A stretch of DNA of 64,000 bases, from positions 1-64,000 of the forward strand of contig NZ_LMSM01000002.1 of NCBI RefSeq assembly GCF_001428125.1. Direction: 5' to 3'. Under the pieces are notes generated by a model. It ran no database searches. It worked only from the letters and a program-made list of their open reading frames with translations, and was not told the origin of the DNA. The position numbers were made by a program, and so were the translations under genes. This document shows positions 1-9,064 of this stretch, one piece after another; position 1 is the first letter of the stretch; the number at the start of each line of letters is the position of its first letter. This DNA is from Nocardioides sp. Soil774. Its GTDB lineage: Bacteria; Actinomycetota; Actinomycetes; Propionibacteriales; Nocardioidaceae.

Positions 1-20
1 ATGCCGCCCAAGCCACCCCA

Positions 21-96
21 AGAGTCACCGAAGTCCTGAGACACCAACTGTTACCGATGTCCTGATGCAGAACTGTCACCGATGTCCTGAGACATC
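21..96. repeat. Three imperfect direct repeats with a 25-bp period
   Basis: Three copies of a roughly 20-bp unit start at 21, 46 and 71. Copies two and three read AACTGT(T/C)ACCGATGTCCTGA. The third copy runs into a perfect inverted repeat, GATGTC-ctga-GACATC (81-96). No gene is visible in 1-244 other than the promoter of the gene at 245. Similar sequences occur near the ends of IS481-like elements in actinobacteria as I remember them, so this could be the edge or remnant of an element lying to the left. No transposase is visible here and the assignment is uncertain. Confidence 0.45.
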
Positions 97-203
97 ACAC
101 AGTCGCCGCCCAGCGAGCCGGCAGGGAGACCGGAGACTCGGTCAAGGACCGCGCCGCACATCGAGCGCGTGACACTTTCCCTGTTGCGAGCGTCACACGC
201 GGG

Positions 204-224
204 CTAGGTTTGCCGCACCCCAGC
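204..224 (+). promoter_or_regulatory. Probable promoter -10 region of the GAF regulator gene
   Basis: TAGGTT at 205-210 fits the actinobacterial -10 pattern TAnnnT and lies 35 bp before the ATG at 245. A CTAGGTT...CCCCAGC arrangement (204-210 and 218-224) recurs upstream of the coxS gene (1514-1530). Upstream, GTGAC (169-173) and GTCAC (192-196) form an inverted repeat that could bind a regulator. No good -35 hexamer is present. Confidence 0.35.
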
Positions 225-244
225 AGACCTCCGTCGGAGCCGCC

Positions 245-1468
245 ATGACCAGCGATGACCTGCACGCCCGTCGTGTGAGCGCGGTGCGCGCCTGGACGCG
301 CTTCGTCTCCGCCGGCGAGGAGGAGGGGGAGGCCGTGCGCCCCGAGATCCTGCGCAGCTGGCAGCTCTCGGGCGTCGTCTCGCCGACGGTGACCGAGGCG
401 CCCCTGGCCGACGAGGGCGACACGGCCGACTTCTGGAACACCTCGCCGCTGCACACCGCAGTGCAGCGCGTGCAGGACGAGCTGCGCCGCACCGCCGAGG
501 ACGGCGACCTCGTCATCGCGGTCACCGACGAGCAGACCCGCATCCTGTGGACCTACGGCGGCCGGGTGATGCGTCGCAAGGCCGAGACGGTCAACTTCGT
601 GCCCGGCGGGCGCTGGGACGAGGCCAGTGTCGGCACCAACGCGCTCGCGATCGCCGGACGCACCGGTGCGCCGTCGATGGTCTTCAGTGCCGAGCACTAC
701 GCCGAGGTCGTGCACAACTGGGTCTGCTGGGCAGCCCCGGTCTTCGACCCGGTGACGGGCCGTCCGCTGGGCGTCATCGACCTGTCGACCACCTGGGACC
801 GCACCCACCCCATCGGCCTGGCCACCGCGCGCGTGATGGCGCGGCTCATCGAGGGCGCGCTGCCGCGCGATCGTCGTACGACGCCCCAGGGAGCCGTCGG
901 CCCGTCCGAGCCCGGGCTGACGCTGACGCTGCTCGGCACCGCGGAGGTGTGGCTGGACGGTCAGCGGCTGCTGCTCAACCGGCGCCAGACCGAGATCCTG
1001 GCGCTGCTCGCGCTGCACCCGGCGGGGTTGTCGGTCGAGCACCTCCACTCCCTGCTCTACGGCGACTCCGCCGTGACGACCTCGACCCTCAAGGCCGAGG
1101 TGTCGCACCTGCGGGCGGCGCTGTCCGGGCAGCTGTCCTCGCGCCCCTACCGCCTCACCATGCCGGTCGCCACCGACGTGGAGGAGGTGCAGCGGCTGCT
1201 GCGCCGCGGCGACGTGCGCGCGGCTGTGCGCGCCTACGGCGGTGACCTGCTCCCGGGCACCGAGTCGCCGGAGCTCGTGCAGATGGGCGACTACCTCGCC
1301 GTGAGCGTGCGCGAGGCCCTCCTCGCCCACCCCGATCCCGACGCGGTGCTGCGCTACAGCGAGCTGGCTCCCTACGACACCGCGGTCGTCGAGGCCTGCC
1401 TCGACGCCCTGCCCGTCCACCACCCGGTCGCGGCCCTGCTCAAGGGCAAGCTCGCCGCCGCACGCTGA
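245..1468 (+). CDS. GAF-domain transcriptional regulator (AcoR-like sensor plus winged helix)
   Basis: This 407-residue protein has an N-terminal sensor resembling the GAF module of AcoR-type activators. The signature GRWDEASVGTNALA lies near residues 122-135 and W-V-C-W-A-A-P followed by GVIDLS lies at 159-181. It lacks the AAA+ and Fis domains of AcoR. Instead the C-terminal half (about 215-300) looks like a winged-helix DNA-binding region with RRQTEILALLALHP and HLHSLLYG. It sits directly upstream of, and in the same direction as, the molybdenum hydroxylase operon and shares a promoter-like element with it, so it is the likely regulator of that operon. The ligand is unknown. The ATG at 245 follows CGGAGCCGCC, a usable ribosome site. 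Confidence 0.8.
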   Translation: MTSDDLHARRVSAVRAWTRFVSAGEEEGEAVRPEILRSWQLSGVVSPTVTEAPLADEGDTADFWNTSPLHTAVQRVQDELRRTAEDGDLVIAVTDEQTRILWTYGGRVMRRKAETVNFVPGGRWDEASVGTNALAIAGRTGAPSMVFSAEHYAEVVHNWVCWAAPVFDPVTGRPLGVIDLSTTWDRTHPIGLATARVMARLIEGALPRDRRTTPQGAVGPSEPGLTLTLLGTAEVWLDGQRLLLNRRQTEILALLALHPAGLSVEHLHSLLYGDSAVTTSTLKAEVSHLRAALSGQLSSRPYRLTMPVATDVEEVQRLLRRGDVRAAVRAYGGDLLPGTESPELVQMGDYLAVSVREALLAHPDPDAVLRYSELAPYDTAVVEACLDALPVHHPVAALLKGKLAAAR

Positions 1469-1513
1469 CCAGACCGCTCAGCCCGTCCCCAACCATCAGC
1501 CAACCAGCGCGAC

Positions 1514-1530
1514 CTAGGTTCGGCCCCAGC
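1514..1530 (+). promoter_or_regulatory. Probable promoter of the molybdenum hydroxylase operon
   Basis: TAGGTT at 1515-1520 is a plausible -10 box about 50 bp before coxS. The CTAGGTT...CCCCAGC pattern matches the one upstream of the preceding regulator. Downstream, GTGAC and CACAC half-site-like words (1531-1555) could be operator elements. No clear -35 box is seen, which would suit an activator-dependent promoter. Confidence 0.35.
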
Positions 1531-1570
1531 GTGACCCGCCTCACACTGGACCTCACCTGGGAGTGGCTAG

Positions 1571-2049
<479 letters not shown>

Positions 2050-2053
<4 letters not shown>

Positions 2054-4518
2054 CCGCCACCCAGGACCGCCCGGCCGCCGAGATCGGCAAGGACCGGCGC
2101 CGCAAGGAGGACCAGCGCCTGATCACCGGCCGCACCCGCTGGACCGACAACATCACCCTCCCGGGGATGCTCCACCTCGCGATGGTGCGCAGCCCCTTCG
2201 CCCACGCCAACATCACCTCGGTCGACACCGAGGCGGCCAAGGCCTCGCCCAACGTCGTCGCGGTGCTGAGCGGCAAGGACTTCGGCGAGGAGCTCGGCGC
2301 GTGCATCAACGCATGGCCGATCACGCCCGACCAGAAGACCCCCGTGCACTCGCCGATGCCCGCCGGCCGGGTCGCCTTCGCCGGCGAGATCGTCGCCGTC
2401 GTCGTGGCGCGCAGCGCCGCCGAGGCACGTGACGCCGCCGAGCTCGTCGACGTGGAGTACGACGAGCTGCCGGCCGTCATCGGCATCAAGAAGGCCCTCG
2501 AGGACCAGGTGCTCGCGCACCCCGACCTCGGCACCAACAAGTCGGCGCTGTGGGTCTTCGACTCGGGCGAGGCCGGCACCGGCACCGATGCCGAGGCTGC
2601 CATCACCGAGGCCCGCGCCAACGGCATCGTCATCGAGCGTGAATACCGCCAGCAGCGGCTGATCCCCGCCTTCATGGAGCCGCGCAGCGTCGTGGTCGAC
2701 CCGACCGGCGAGCAGATCACGATGTGGTCGGCCACCCAGATCCCGCACATCCTGCGGTTCGCCCTGGCGGCCACCACCGGCGTGCCCGAGTCGAAGATCC
2801 GCGTCATCGCACCCGACGTGGGTGGCGGCTTCGGCGGCAAGCTGCAGGTGACCCCGGAGGAGTGGGTCGCCTGGGCCGTCGCCCGCCGGCTCGCCAAGCC
2901 GGTGAAGTACACCGAGACCCGCAGCGAGAGCCTGATGGCGGCCCACCACGGCCGCGACCAGGTGCAGACCCTGACCCTCGCGGCCGACAAGGACGGCAAG
3001 GTCACCGGGCTCAAGGTGCACCTCGACGCCGACCTCGGGTCCTACGTCGCCATCGTCGGCGGGGGTGTCCCGGTGCTGGGCGCGTTCATGTTCAACGCGA
3101 TCTACAAGTTCCCCGCCTACCGCTTCGAGTGCCAGACGGTGCTCACCAACACGACCTTCACCGACGCCTACCGCGGCGCCGGCCGGCCGGAGGCGACGTA
3201 CGCCATCGAGCGGCTGATGGACGAGCTCGCCGCCGAGGTCGGGGTCGACCCGCTGGAGATCCGCGAGCGCAACTGGATCACCCACGAGGAGTTCCCGTTC
3301 ACGACGGTGGCGGGCCTGGAGTACGACACCGGCAACTACGAGGCCGCGACCGCGAAGGCCAAGGAGTCCTTCGGCTACGACGCCCTGCGCGCGGAGCAGA
3401 AGGAGCGCCGCGAGCGCGGTGACCGGGTGCAGCTCGGCATCGGCGTGTCCACCTTCACCGAGATGTGCGGCCTCGCGCCCAGCCGGGTGCTCGGCAGCCT
3501 CGACTACGGCGCCGGCGGCTGGGAGCACGCGAGCGTGCGGATGACCCCGCTGGGCAAGGTGGAGGTCGTCACGGGCGCCAGCGCCCACGGCCAGGGCCAC
3601 GAGACGGCGTTCAGCCAGATCGTCGCCGACCGCCTGGGCGTGCCGTTCGAGGACGTGGAGGTGCTGCACGGCGACACCCAGGTCGCACCCCGCGGCCTCG
3701 ACACCTACGGCTCCCGCTCGCTGGTGGTCGGTGGTGAGGCGCTCGTCAAGGCCGTCGACAAGGTCATCGACAAGGCCAAGCACCTCGCCGCCCACCTGCT
3801 CGAGGCCAGCGAGGACGACCTCGAGTACAAGGGTGGCCGGTTCACGGTCGCCGGCACCGACCAGGGGGTCGCGATCCAGGAGCTGGCGACGGCTGCCTTC
3901 GCGGCGCACAACTACCCCGAGGACATGGAGCCGAGCCTCGACGCCGACGCGACCTACGACCCGGTGAACTTCAACTACCCCCACGGCACGCACCTGTGCG
4001 CCATGGAGGTCGACACCGAGACCGGCGCGGTCAAGATGCGCAAGTACACCTGCTGCGACGACATCGGCACGATCATCAACCCGCTCATCGTGGCCGGCCA
4101 GGTCCACGGCGGGCTGGTGCAGGGCATCGCGCAGGCGCTCTGGGAGGAGGCGGTCCACGACGAGGCCGGGACGCTGGTGAGCGGCTCGTTCGTCGACTAC
4201 CTCCTGCCGACCGCGGCCGACACGATCTCCTTCGACGTCGTGCACACCGACGACCCGAGCATCTGCACCACCAACACGCTCGGCACCAAGGGTGTCGGCG
4301 AGGCCGGCACCATCGCGTCCACCCCGGCGGTCGTCAACGCCGTCGTCGACGCGGTCCGCCACCTGGGCATCAACGACATCCAGATGCCCTGCACCCCGGA
4401 GCGGGTCTGGCGGGCGATCCAGGGCTCGAGGGCGGGCGGTGCGACCGACACCCCGCCGGACGCCATGCCGCACTTCCAGGAGGGCGCACTCAACCAGGAC
4501 GAAGGAGCAGGCCAGTGA
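2050..4518 (+). CDS. Molybdopterin-binding large subunit, CoxL form II type
   Basis: The 822-residue catalytic subunit of a xanthine-dehydrogenase-family hydroxylase. The start chosen is the ATG overlapping the coxS stop. Visible signatures include GGGFGGKLQ, the active-site loop AYRGAGR at about 373-379, and the GVGEAG motif near E751, which supplies the catalytic glutamate in this family. True aerobic CO dehydrogenase (form I) has AYxCSFR in the loop. AYRGAGR marks form II proteins, most of which have unknown substrates, so CO oxidation should not be inferred. The stop overlaps the GTG of the FAD subunit (GTGA). No MobA/XdhC/CoxD-type maturation gene is present in this window. Confidence 0.9.
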
Positions 4519-5360
4519 TCCCGGTCAAGTTCGACTACCTCGCACCCACGTCGGTCGAGGAGGCGCTCTCCGCGCTCGGCGAGCACGGTGACGACGCCAA
4601 GATCCTGGCCGGCGGGCAGAGCCTGCTGCCGGTCCTGCGGATGCGGCTCAACGCGCCCGAGGTCGTCATCGACCTCGGCGGCATCGCGTCCCTGCGCGGG
4701 ATCCGAGACGACGGCGACGCCATCGTCATCGGCGCGATGACCACCCACCACGACGTGCGTGACCACGCGCTGGTCAAGGAGCACGCGCTCCTGATCTCCA
4801 AGGCGGCCGCCGAGGTGGCCGACTCGCAGATCCGCCACCGCGGCACCTTCGGCGGCGCGCTCGCGCACGCCGACCCGGCGGGTGACCTCGGCGCGCCTGC
4901 CCTGGCGCTCGGCGCGCAGTTCGTCATCGCCGGACCCGGCGGGACGCGCACGGTCGAGGCGTCCGACTTCTTCGTCGACCTCTTCGAGACCGCGATCGGT
5001 GAGGACGAGATCCTCACCGAGGTGCGCGTCCCCAAGCACACCGGCTGGGGTGCCCACTACGAGAAGTTCGTCCGCGTCGCCCACCAGTGGCCGATCGTCG
5101 CGGTCGCCGCGACCGTGAAGGGCTCGATCGACGAGGCCAGGGTGGGCCTGACCAACATGGGCTCCACGCCGCTGCGGGCCACGGCCACCGAGCAGGCGCT
5201 CGCCGGGGCGTCGGCGACCGAGGACGGCGTACGCGCTGCCGCGGAGCTTGCCGCCGAGGGCACCAACCCGCCCTCGGACCTCAACGGCGCCGCCGACTAC
5301 CGCCAGCACCTCGCGCGGGTGCTGACCGGGCGAGCGGTCCTCAAGGCCGCGGGGGCCTGA
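4515..5360 (+). CDS. coxM: FAD-binding medium subunit of a molybdenum hydroxylase
   Basis: A 281-residue FAD-binding subunit (FAD_binding_5 plus CO_deh_flav_C type). It starts at a GTG that overlaps the stop of the large subunit. The family FAD-binding motifs are visible as AGGQSLLPVLRMRL near residue 35 and, further on, IRHRGTFGGALAHADPAGD. It completes the S-L-M heterotrimer: substrate oxidised at Mo, electrons through two 2Fe-2S centres to FAD and then to an acceptor. The natural electron acceptor and substrate are unknown. It is followed after 4 bp by the CoxG-like gene. Confidence 0.88.
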   Translation: MIPVKFDYLAPTSVEEALSALGEHGDDAKILAGGQSLLPVLRMRLNAPEVVIDLGGIASLRGIRDDGDAIVIGAMTTHHDVRDHALVKEHALLISKAAAEVADSQIRHRGTFGGALAHADPAGDLGAPALALGAQFVIAGPGGTRTVEASDFFVDLFETAIGEDEILTEVRVPKHTGWGAHYEKFVRVAHQWPIVAVAATVKGSIDEARVGLTNMGSTPLRATATEQALAGASATEDGVRAAAELAAEGTNPPSDLNGAADYRQHLARVLTGRAVLKAAGA

Positions 5361-5364
5361 GCGG

Positions 5365-6051
5365 ATGGAGCTGAACCACCGCTTCACCGTCCCCATCGGC
5401 GTCGAGGAGACCTGGGCGCACTTCAACGACATCGCGTCGGTGGCCGAGTGCTTCCCCGGCGCCCAGGTCACCGAGGCCGACGAGAGCTCCTTCTCCGGCT
5501 CCGTGAAGGTCAAGCTGGGCCCGATCGCGTTGCAGTACAACGGGTCCGGCACCTTCGTGGAGAAGGACGCCGAGGCGCACCGCTTCGTGGTCGACGCCAA
5601 GGGCAAGGACAAGCGCGGCAACGGCACCGCCGGCGCCAAGGTCACCGTCAGCATGAGCGACGCCGGAGGCTCGACCGACGTGTCGGTCGAGACCGACCTC
5701 GCAATCACGGGCAAGCCCGCGCAGTTCGGGCGCGGGGTGATGCAGGACGTCTCCGACAAGCTGCTCGGGCAGTTCGTCGCGTGCCTCGAGCAGCGGCTCG
5801 CGGGGCCCGAGCCCGAGCCCGTCGCCGCCGCACCCGTGGCGGGCGAGGGGGAGGCCAGTACGCCGGAGACGGTCGCGCCGCCGGCGAGCCAGCCTCCGCC
5901 CCGGCCGACCCCGCTGCGCCCGCCGCCCCCGCCCGCCGAGACGCTCGACCTCGGCAGCGCGGTGCTGCCGGTGCTGCTCAAGTCGTACTGGAAGCAGGCC
6001 CTCGCCGCGGTGCTCGTGGTCGCAGTGCTGAGGCGGCTGCTCAGGCGCTGA
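5365..6051 (+). CDS. coxG: CoxG-like SRPBCC protein with C-terminal membrane anchor
   Basis: A 228-residue protein. Residues 1 to about 150 form an SRPBCC (START-like) domain of the CO dehydrogenase subunit G family. A proline-rich linker (about 160-200) and a final segment ending VLLKSYWKQALAAVLVVAV plus arginines act as a C-terminal membrane anchor. In characterised systems CoxG helps tether the hydroxylase to the membrane. It begins 4 bp after coxM and is the last gene of the operon, ending 4 bp before the convergent AlkB-like gene. Confidence 0.85.
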   Translation: MELNHRFTVPIGVEETWAHFNDIASVAECFPGAQVTEADESSFSGSVKVKLGPIALQYNGSGTFVEKDAEAHRFVVDAKGKDKRGNGTAGAKVTVSMSDAGGSTDVSVETDLAITGKPAQFGRGVMQDVSDKLLGQFVACLEQRLAGPEPEPVAAAPVAGEGEASTPETVAPPASQPPPRPTPLRPPPPPAETLDLGSAVLPVLLKSYWKQALAAVLVVAVLRRLLRR

Positions 6052-6055
6052 GGCG

Positions 6056-6667
6056 TCAGAAGACGTGCAGGGGGCGGAACTGCACCGAGATGCGCGGACC
6101 GGCGTGGGCGACCTTCGGCACCGCGTGCTCCCAGGTGCGCTGGCAGGACCCGCCCATCACCACGAGGTCGCCGTGCCCCATCGTCACCCCGATCGACGCC
6201 CCGCCCCCACGCGGTCGCAGCACCAACCGCCTGGGGTCGCCGATGCTGACGATGGCGACCATCGTGTCGGCGGTGCGGCCGCGCCCGATGGTGTCGCCGT
6301 GCCAGGCCACCGAGTCGCGGCCGTCGCGGTAGTAGCAGCACCCGGCACTGACGAAGGGCTCGCCCAGCTCGGGCAGGTAGTGCCGGCTCAGGTCGTCGCG
6401 GGCACGCGCGAGCGTGGGGTGCGGGAGCGGCTCGTCGCGGTGGTAGGTGTGCACCAGGCGCGGCACGTCGACCACGGCGTCGTACATCTCGCGACGCTCC
6501 GAGCGCCACGGCACGCGCTCCACCAGCGCCGCGAAGACGTCGTCGGGGGAGTCGAGCCAGTCGCGCTGCACGTCGAGCCAGGCGCCGTGGGAGAGCACCC
6601 GTCGCTCGGGCGCGAGTGACGGGGTCACCGCGTCGTCGGCGAAGAGGGACGTCTGGAAGTCCACCAC
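6056..6667 (-). CDS. AlkB-like 2-oxoglutarate/Fe(II)-dependent dioxygenase
   Basis: A 203-residue protein of the AlkB superfamily, which oxidatively removes alkyl groups from nucleic acid bases. The iron ligands are visible as W-H-G-D (H123, D125) and W-E-H (H181). The 2-oxoglutarate-binding arginines are in RISVQFR (192-198). The Y-Y-x-D-G-R-D-S-V-A-W-H-G-D context is characteristic of the family. It stands alone, convergent with coxG. No Ada or AlkA partner is nearby. Exact substrate (DNA, RNA or protein) cannot be read from sequence. Confidence 0.87.
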   Translation of the reverse strand: MVDFQTSLFADDAVTPSLAPERRVLSHGAWLDVQRDWLDSPDDVFAALVERVPWRSERREMYDAVVDVPRLVHTYHRDEPLPHPTLARARDDLSRHYLPELGEPFVSAGCCYYRDGRDSVAWHGDTIGRGRTADTMVAIVSIGDPRRLVLRPRGGGASIGVTMGHGDLVVMGGSCQRTWEHAVPKVAHAGPRISVQFRPLHVF

Positions 6668-6746
6668 CGCATCGTAGCCGATCGATCGAACCTGTGTTCG
6701 ATGCCTCGAGGCGAACCCGCAGGTTCCGTCAAGGCTTTACCACAGA

Positions 6747-6788
6747 GTCCGTCAATTCACGGACACCGGTACAGCCCGGTCCTATCTT
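6747..6788 (+). promoter_or_regulatory. Probable promoter and operator of the GntR gene
   Basis: GTCCGT-N6-ACGGAC (6747-6764) is an 18-bp inverted repeat just upstream of the GntR gene. TATCTT (6783-6788) is a good -10 hexamer only 7 bp before the ATG at 6796. That would place transcription initiation at or next to the start codon, giving a leaderless mRNA and autoregulation through the palindrome. No strong -35 is seen. Confidence 0.45.
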
Positions 6789-6795
6789 GGCTGGT

Positions 6796-7518
6796 ATGGA
6801 CCAGGCGGACGTCGTCGTACCGAGGCAGCGTGCACTCAAGCACGTGCAGGTCCGCGAGCACGTCCGCAGCCTCATCGAGGCGCAGCCGCCGGGCTCGGCG
6901 GCGCCGTCCGAGCGCGAGCTCGTGGCCCGGTTCGGCGTGGCCCGGATGACGGTGCGCCAGGCCCTCGACGCCCTGGTCGGCGAGGGTCTGCTCGAGCGCA
7001 TCCCCGGCCGCGGCACCTTCGTCGCCCAGCCGCCCAAGACCGCGGGCCGGCTGACCTCGTTCACCGAGGAGATCCGCCGTCGCGGGATGCTCCCGGAGTC
7101 GCAGACGCTGCTCGCGCGCGTGGAGCAGGCCGGCCCCGGCGTGGCCCGTGCGCTCGACATCTCGCCCGGCGACCCGGTGCTGCACTGGCGGCGGCTGCGT
7201 CGCGCCGACCAGGCCGTGGTCTGCGTCGAGGACGCCTACCTCAACGAGGTGCTGCTGCCGGGCTTCCTGCAGCACGGCACCCCCACCAGCCTCTACGAGG
7301 CGCTCGCGGCGCGCGGACTGCGCCCGAGCGAGGTCGAGGACTCCATCAGCGCCGACCGTGCCAGCGCGGAGGAGGCGGCGATCCTCGAGATCGCCGCGGG
7401 AGACCCGGTCCTGCGCCACGCGCGTCGCGCCGTCTCCGACGGTCGCATCGTCGAGGTCTCGCGCACCTGCTACCGCCACGACCGCTTCACGGTCTACCTC
7501 CAGCTCGCCGACCGCTAG
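6796..7518 (+). CDS. GntR family regulator, HutC subfamily (UTRA domain)
   Basis: A 240-residue regulator with an N-terminal winged helix (about 17-80; SERELVARFGVARMTVRQAL and the wing GRGTFVAQPP). The C-terminal UTRA effector domain (about 95-235) has PGDPVLHWRRLR and VSRTCYRHDRFTVYLQL. The ATG at 6796 was chosen because upstream in-frame codons are atypical and the -10 box sits just before it. HutC-type regulators bind small metabolites such as amino sugars or urocanate. The effector and targets here are unknown. Neighbours give no transport or catabolic operon, so it may act elsewhere in the genome. Confidence 0.87.
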   Translation: MDQADVVVPRQRALKHVQVREHVRSLIEAQPPGSAAPSERELVARFGVARMTVRQALDALVGEGLLERIPGRGTFVAQPPKTAGRLTSFTEEIRRRGMLPESQTLLARVEQAGPGVARALDISPGDPVLHWRRLRRADQAVVCVEDAYLNEVLLPGFLQHGTPTSLYEALAARGLRPSEVEDSISADRASAEEAAILEIAAGDPVLRHARRAVSDGRIVEVSRTCYRHDRFTVYLQLADR

Positions 7519-7525
7519 GTCGTCG

Positions 7526-8110
7526 TCACGCGCCGGTGAGCTCGCCGAGCTCCCGCTCGAGGTTGGCCCGAGCCGCGGGCTCCCACAGTGCGCGACCCTG
7601 CGCGGTGTGGAACAGGTGCGGCTTCGCCGCGAGGTCGCGCAGCACCGCCGCGCGCCCGGCGCGGAAGTCGTCGTCGCCGACGTGGGCGAAGTCGGCACGC
7701 ACGCCGGCGACGTAGGCGGCGTAGCGCTGCGGCGGCGCCGCGAGGATCGCGAGGTCGGCGTCGCTGAGGGCGCACCCCGCGAGGTCGTCGTCGGCCGGTC
7801 GGTGGTGGGCGGTCATCCGCACCAGCCGCGCCACCTCGTCGGCGTACGTCGCCGGCAGCGCCCGCTCCGCCCACCTGGCCGAGCGCTCCTCGTCGTCGGC
7901 CGCTCCGTCGTAGACCGCGTCGTGGAACCAGGCGGCGAGCCGCGTCGTGGTGTCGTCGAAGCGCGCGCCAGCGGCGGCGAGCTCGTCGAGGCGGTCGAGG
8001 ACCTCGGTGAGGTGCAGCAGGTCGTGGTAGCCCGGACGGTCCCACGCGGCCAGCAGCTCGTCGCGCAGGGTGGTGGCTCCGTCGAGCGGCCACCGCGCGG
8101 CGAGGCTCAT
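7526..8110 (-). CDS. Predicted metal-dependent HD-superfamily phosphohydrolase
   Basis: A 194-residue protein resembling the COG4339 group of predicted HD phosphohydrolases. The likely metal-binding histidines lie in YHDLLHL near residue 30 and in the HD pair of AAWFHDAVYDG near 65; a further R-M-T-A-H-H motif follows. Its start overlaps the stop of the DUF2236 gene by 4 bp (ATGA), so the two are translationally coupled. The substrate is unknown. Confidence 0.75.
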   Translation of the reverse strand: MSLAARWPLDGATTLRDELLAAWDRPGYHDLLHLTEVLDRLDELAAAGARFDDTTTRLAAWFHDAVYDGAADDEERSARWAERALPATYADEVARLVRMTAHHRPADDDLAGCALSDADLAILAAPPQRYAAYVAGVRADFAHVGDDDFRAGRAAVLRDLAAKPHLFHTAQGRALWEPAARANLERELGELTGA

Positions 8111-8985
8111 GCCGGCGCGGCGTCCTGCGTGGCCCGCTGGAGCTCGCGGGCCTGCTCGTGCCCCGAGGCCATCGCCCAGCGGATCGTGCGCGTGCCGGCG
8201 GCGCCCAGCAGCCGGCTGGTGACCGGCGGGACCGGCGGCAGCCGCAGCTCGCGCCGCGCCTCGGCGGGCAGCAGCGCGATGGCCGCGCTCGCCAGCGAGA
8301 GGTAGCCCGGGCGGGCCGCCCGCGGGAGGTCGGGGTGCAGCAGCAGGAAGCGGATCGCCTCGTGCGCGGCAGGGGTGCCGCGCAGCTCGGGACCGTAGGC
8401 GGTGAGGACCCTGCGCAGCTCGTCCTCCGACGTGGGCGGGTCGACGACCCCGAGGTGGCCGGCCGCGACGGCCGCCTGGGCGACGTACTCGTCACGCTCG
8501 GGGCCGACGAGCCGGCGCTGGCCGTAGCGGTCGTGGGCGGCGAGGAAGCTGTCGATCTCGGCTGCGTGCACCCAGCCGAGCAGGTGCGGGTCGTTGGCGG
8601 CGTACGGCGTGCCGTCGGGCATCGTCCCCGTGACCGACTCGTGGGCCCGCTGCACCGCCCGGATGACCTGGAGGGCGTCCTTCTCGGCGCCGAAGGTGGT
8701 CATCGCGATGTAGGTCGACACCTGGGCCAGACGGCCCCACATGTCGCCGCGGTAGCCGGAGTGGTCAGCCACGCCCTGCATCGCCGCGGGGTGCAACGAC
8801 TGCAGCATGATCGCCCGGATGCCGCCGACGAACATCGACGCGTCGCCGTGCACGCGCGCGATCGGGGAGTCGGGGGCGAACCACCGGGGGCCGGGCGTGC
8901 CGTGCACGCGCTGGCGGGCCTGCTCGCCGTTGGGGCCGGCCACCTTGCGGAACAGCTCGGAGCCGAGTCGGTCGCGGAGGGTCAC
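8107..8985 (-). CDS. Oxygenase MpaB family protein (DUF2236)
   Basis: A 292-residue protein of the DUF2236 family, related to the MpaB/B' and rubber oxygenase catalytic domain. Recognisable segments are RWFAPDSPIARVHGDASMF, the LQSLHPAAMQGVADHS stretch, and GWVHAAEIDSFL. Family members studied elsewhere are heme b oxygenases (Lcp, MpaB). Histidines in these motifs are candidate heme ligands here, by family knowledge only. It is divergent from the MerR gene with an 18-bp palindrome between them, and is co-transcribed with the HD phosphohydrolase downstream. Confidence 0.8.
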   Translation of the reverse strand: MTLRDRLGSELFRKVAGPNGEQARQRVHGTPGPRWFAPDSPIARVHGDASMFVGGIRAIMLQSLHPAAMQGVADHSGYRGDMWGRLAQVSTYIAMTTFGAEKDALQVIRAVQRAHESVTGTMPDGTPYAANDPHLLGWVHAAEIDSFLAAHDRYGQRRLVGPERDEYVAQAAVAAGHLGVVDPPTSEDELRRVLTAYGPELRGTPAAHEAIRFLLLHPDLPRAARPGYLSLASAAIALLPAEARRELRLPPVPPVTSRLLGAAGTRTIRWAMASGHEQARELQRATQDAAPA

Positions 8986-9027
8986 GCTGCGAATGTAGCC
9001 GGGTGGTGAAAGCCACTCCGCGCTCCT

Positions 9028-9057
9028 TTGACTTCGAGTACTCGAAGTTCCTACCGT
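9028..9057 (+). promoter_or_regulatory. MerR-type promoter with an 18-bp perfect palindrome in the spacer
   Basis: TTGACT (9028-9033) and TACCGT (9052-9057) form -35 and -10 boxes separated by 18 bp. The perfect palindrome ACTTCGAGTACTCGAAGT (9031-9048) occupies the spacer, the geometry of MerR-family operators, where DNA distortion activates a stretched promoter. The predicted transcript would start about at the GTG at 9065, so the mRNA is probably leaderless. The same site may influence the divergent DUF2236 gene, whose start is 43 bp away. Confidence 0.75.
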
Positions 9058-9064
9058 CGATGGA

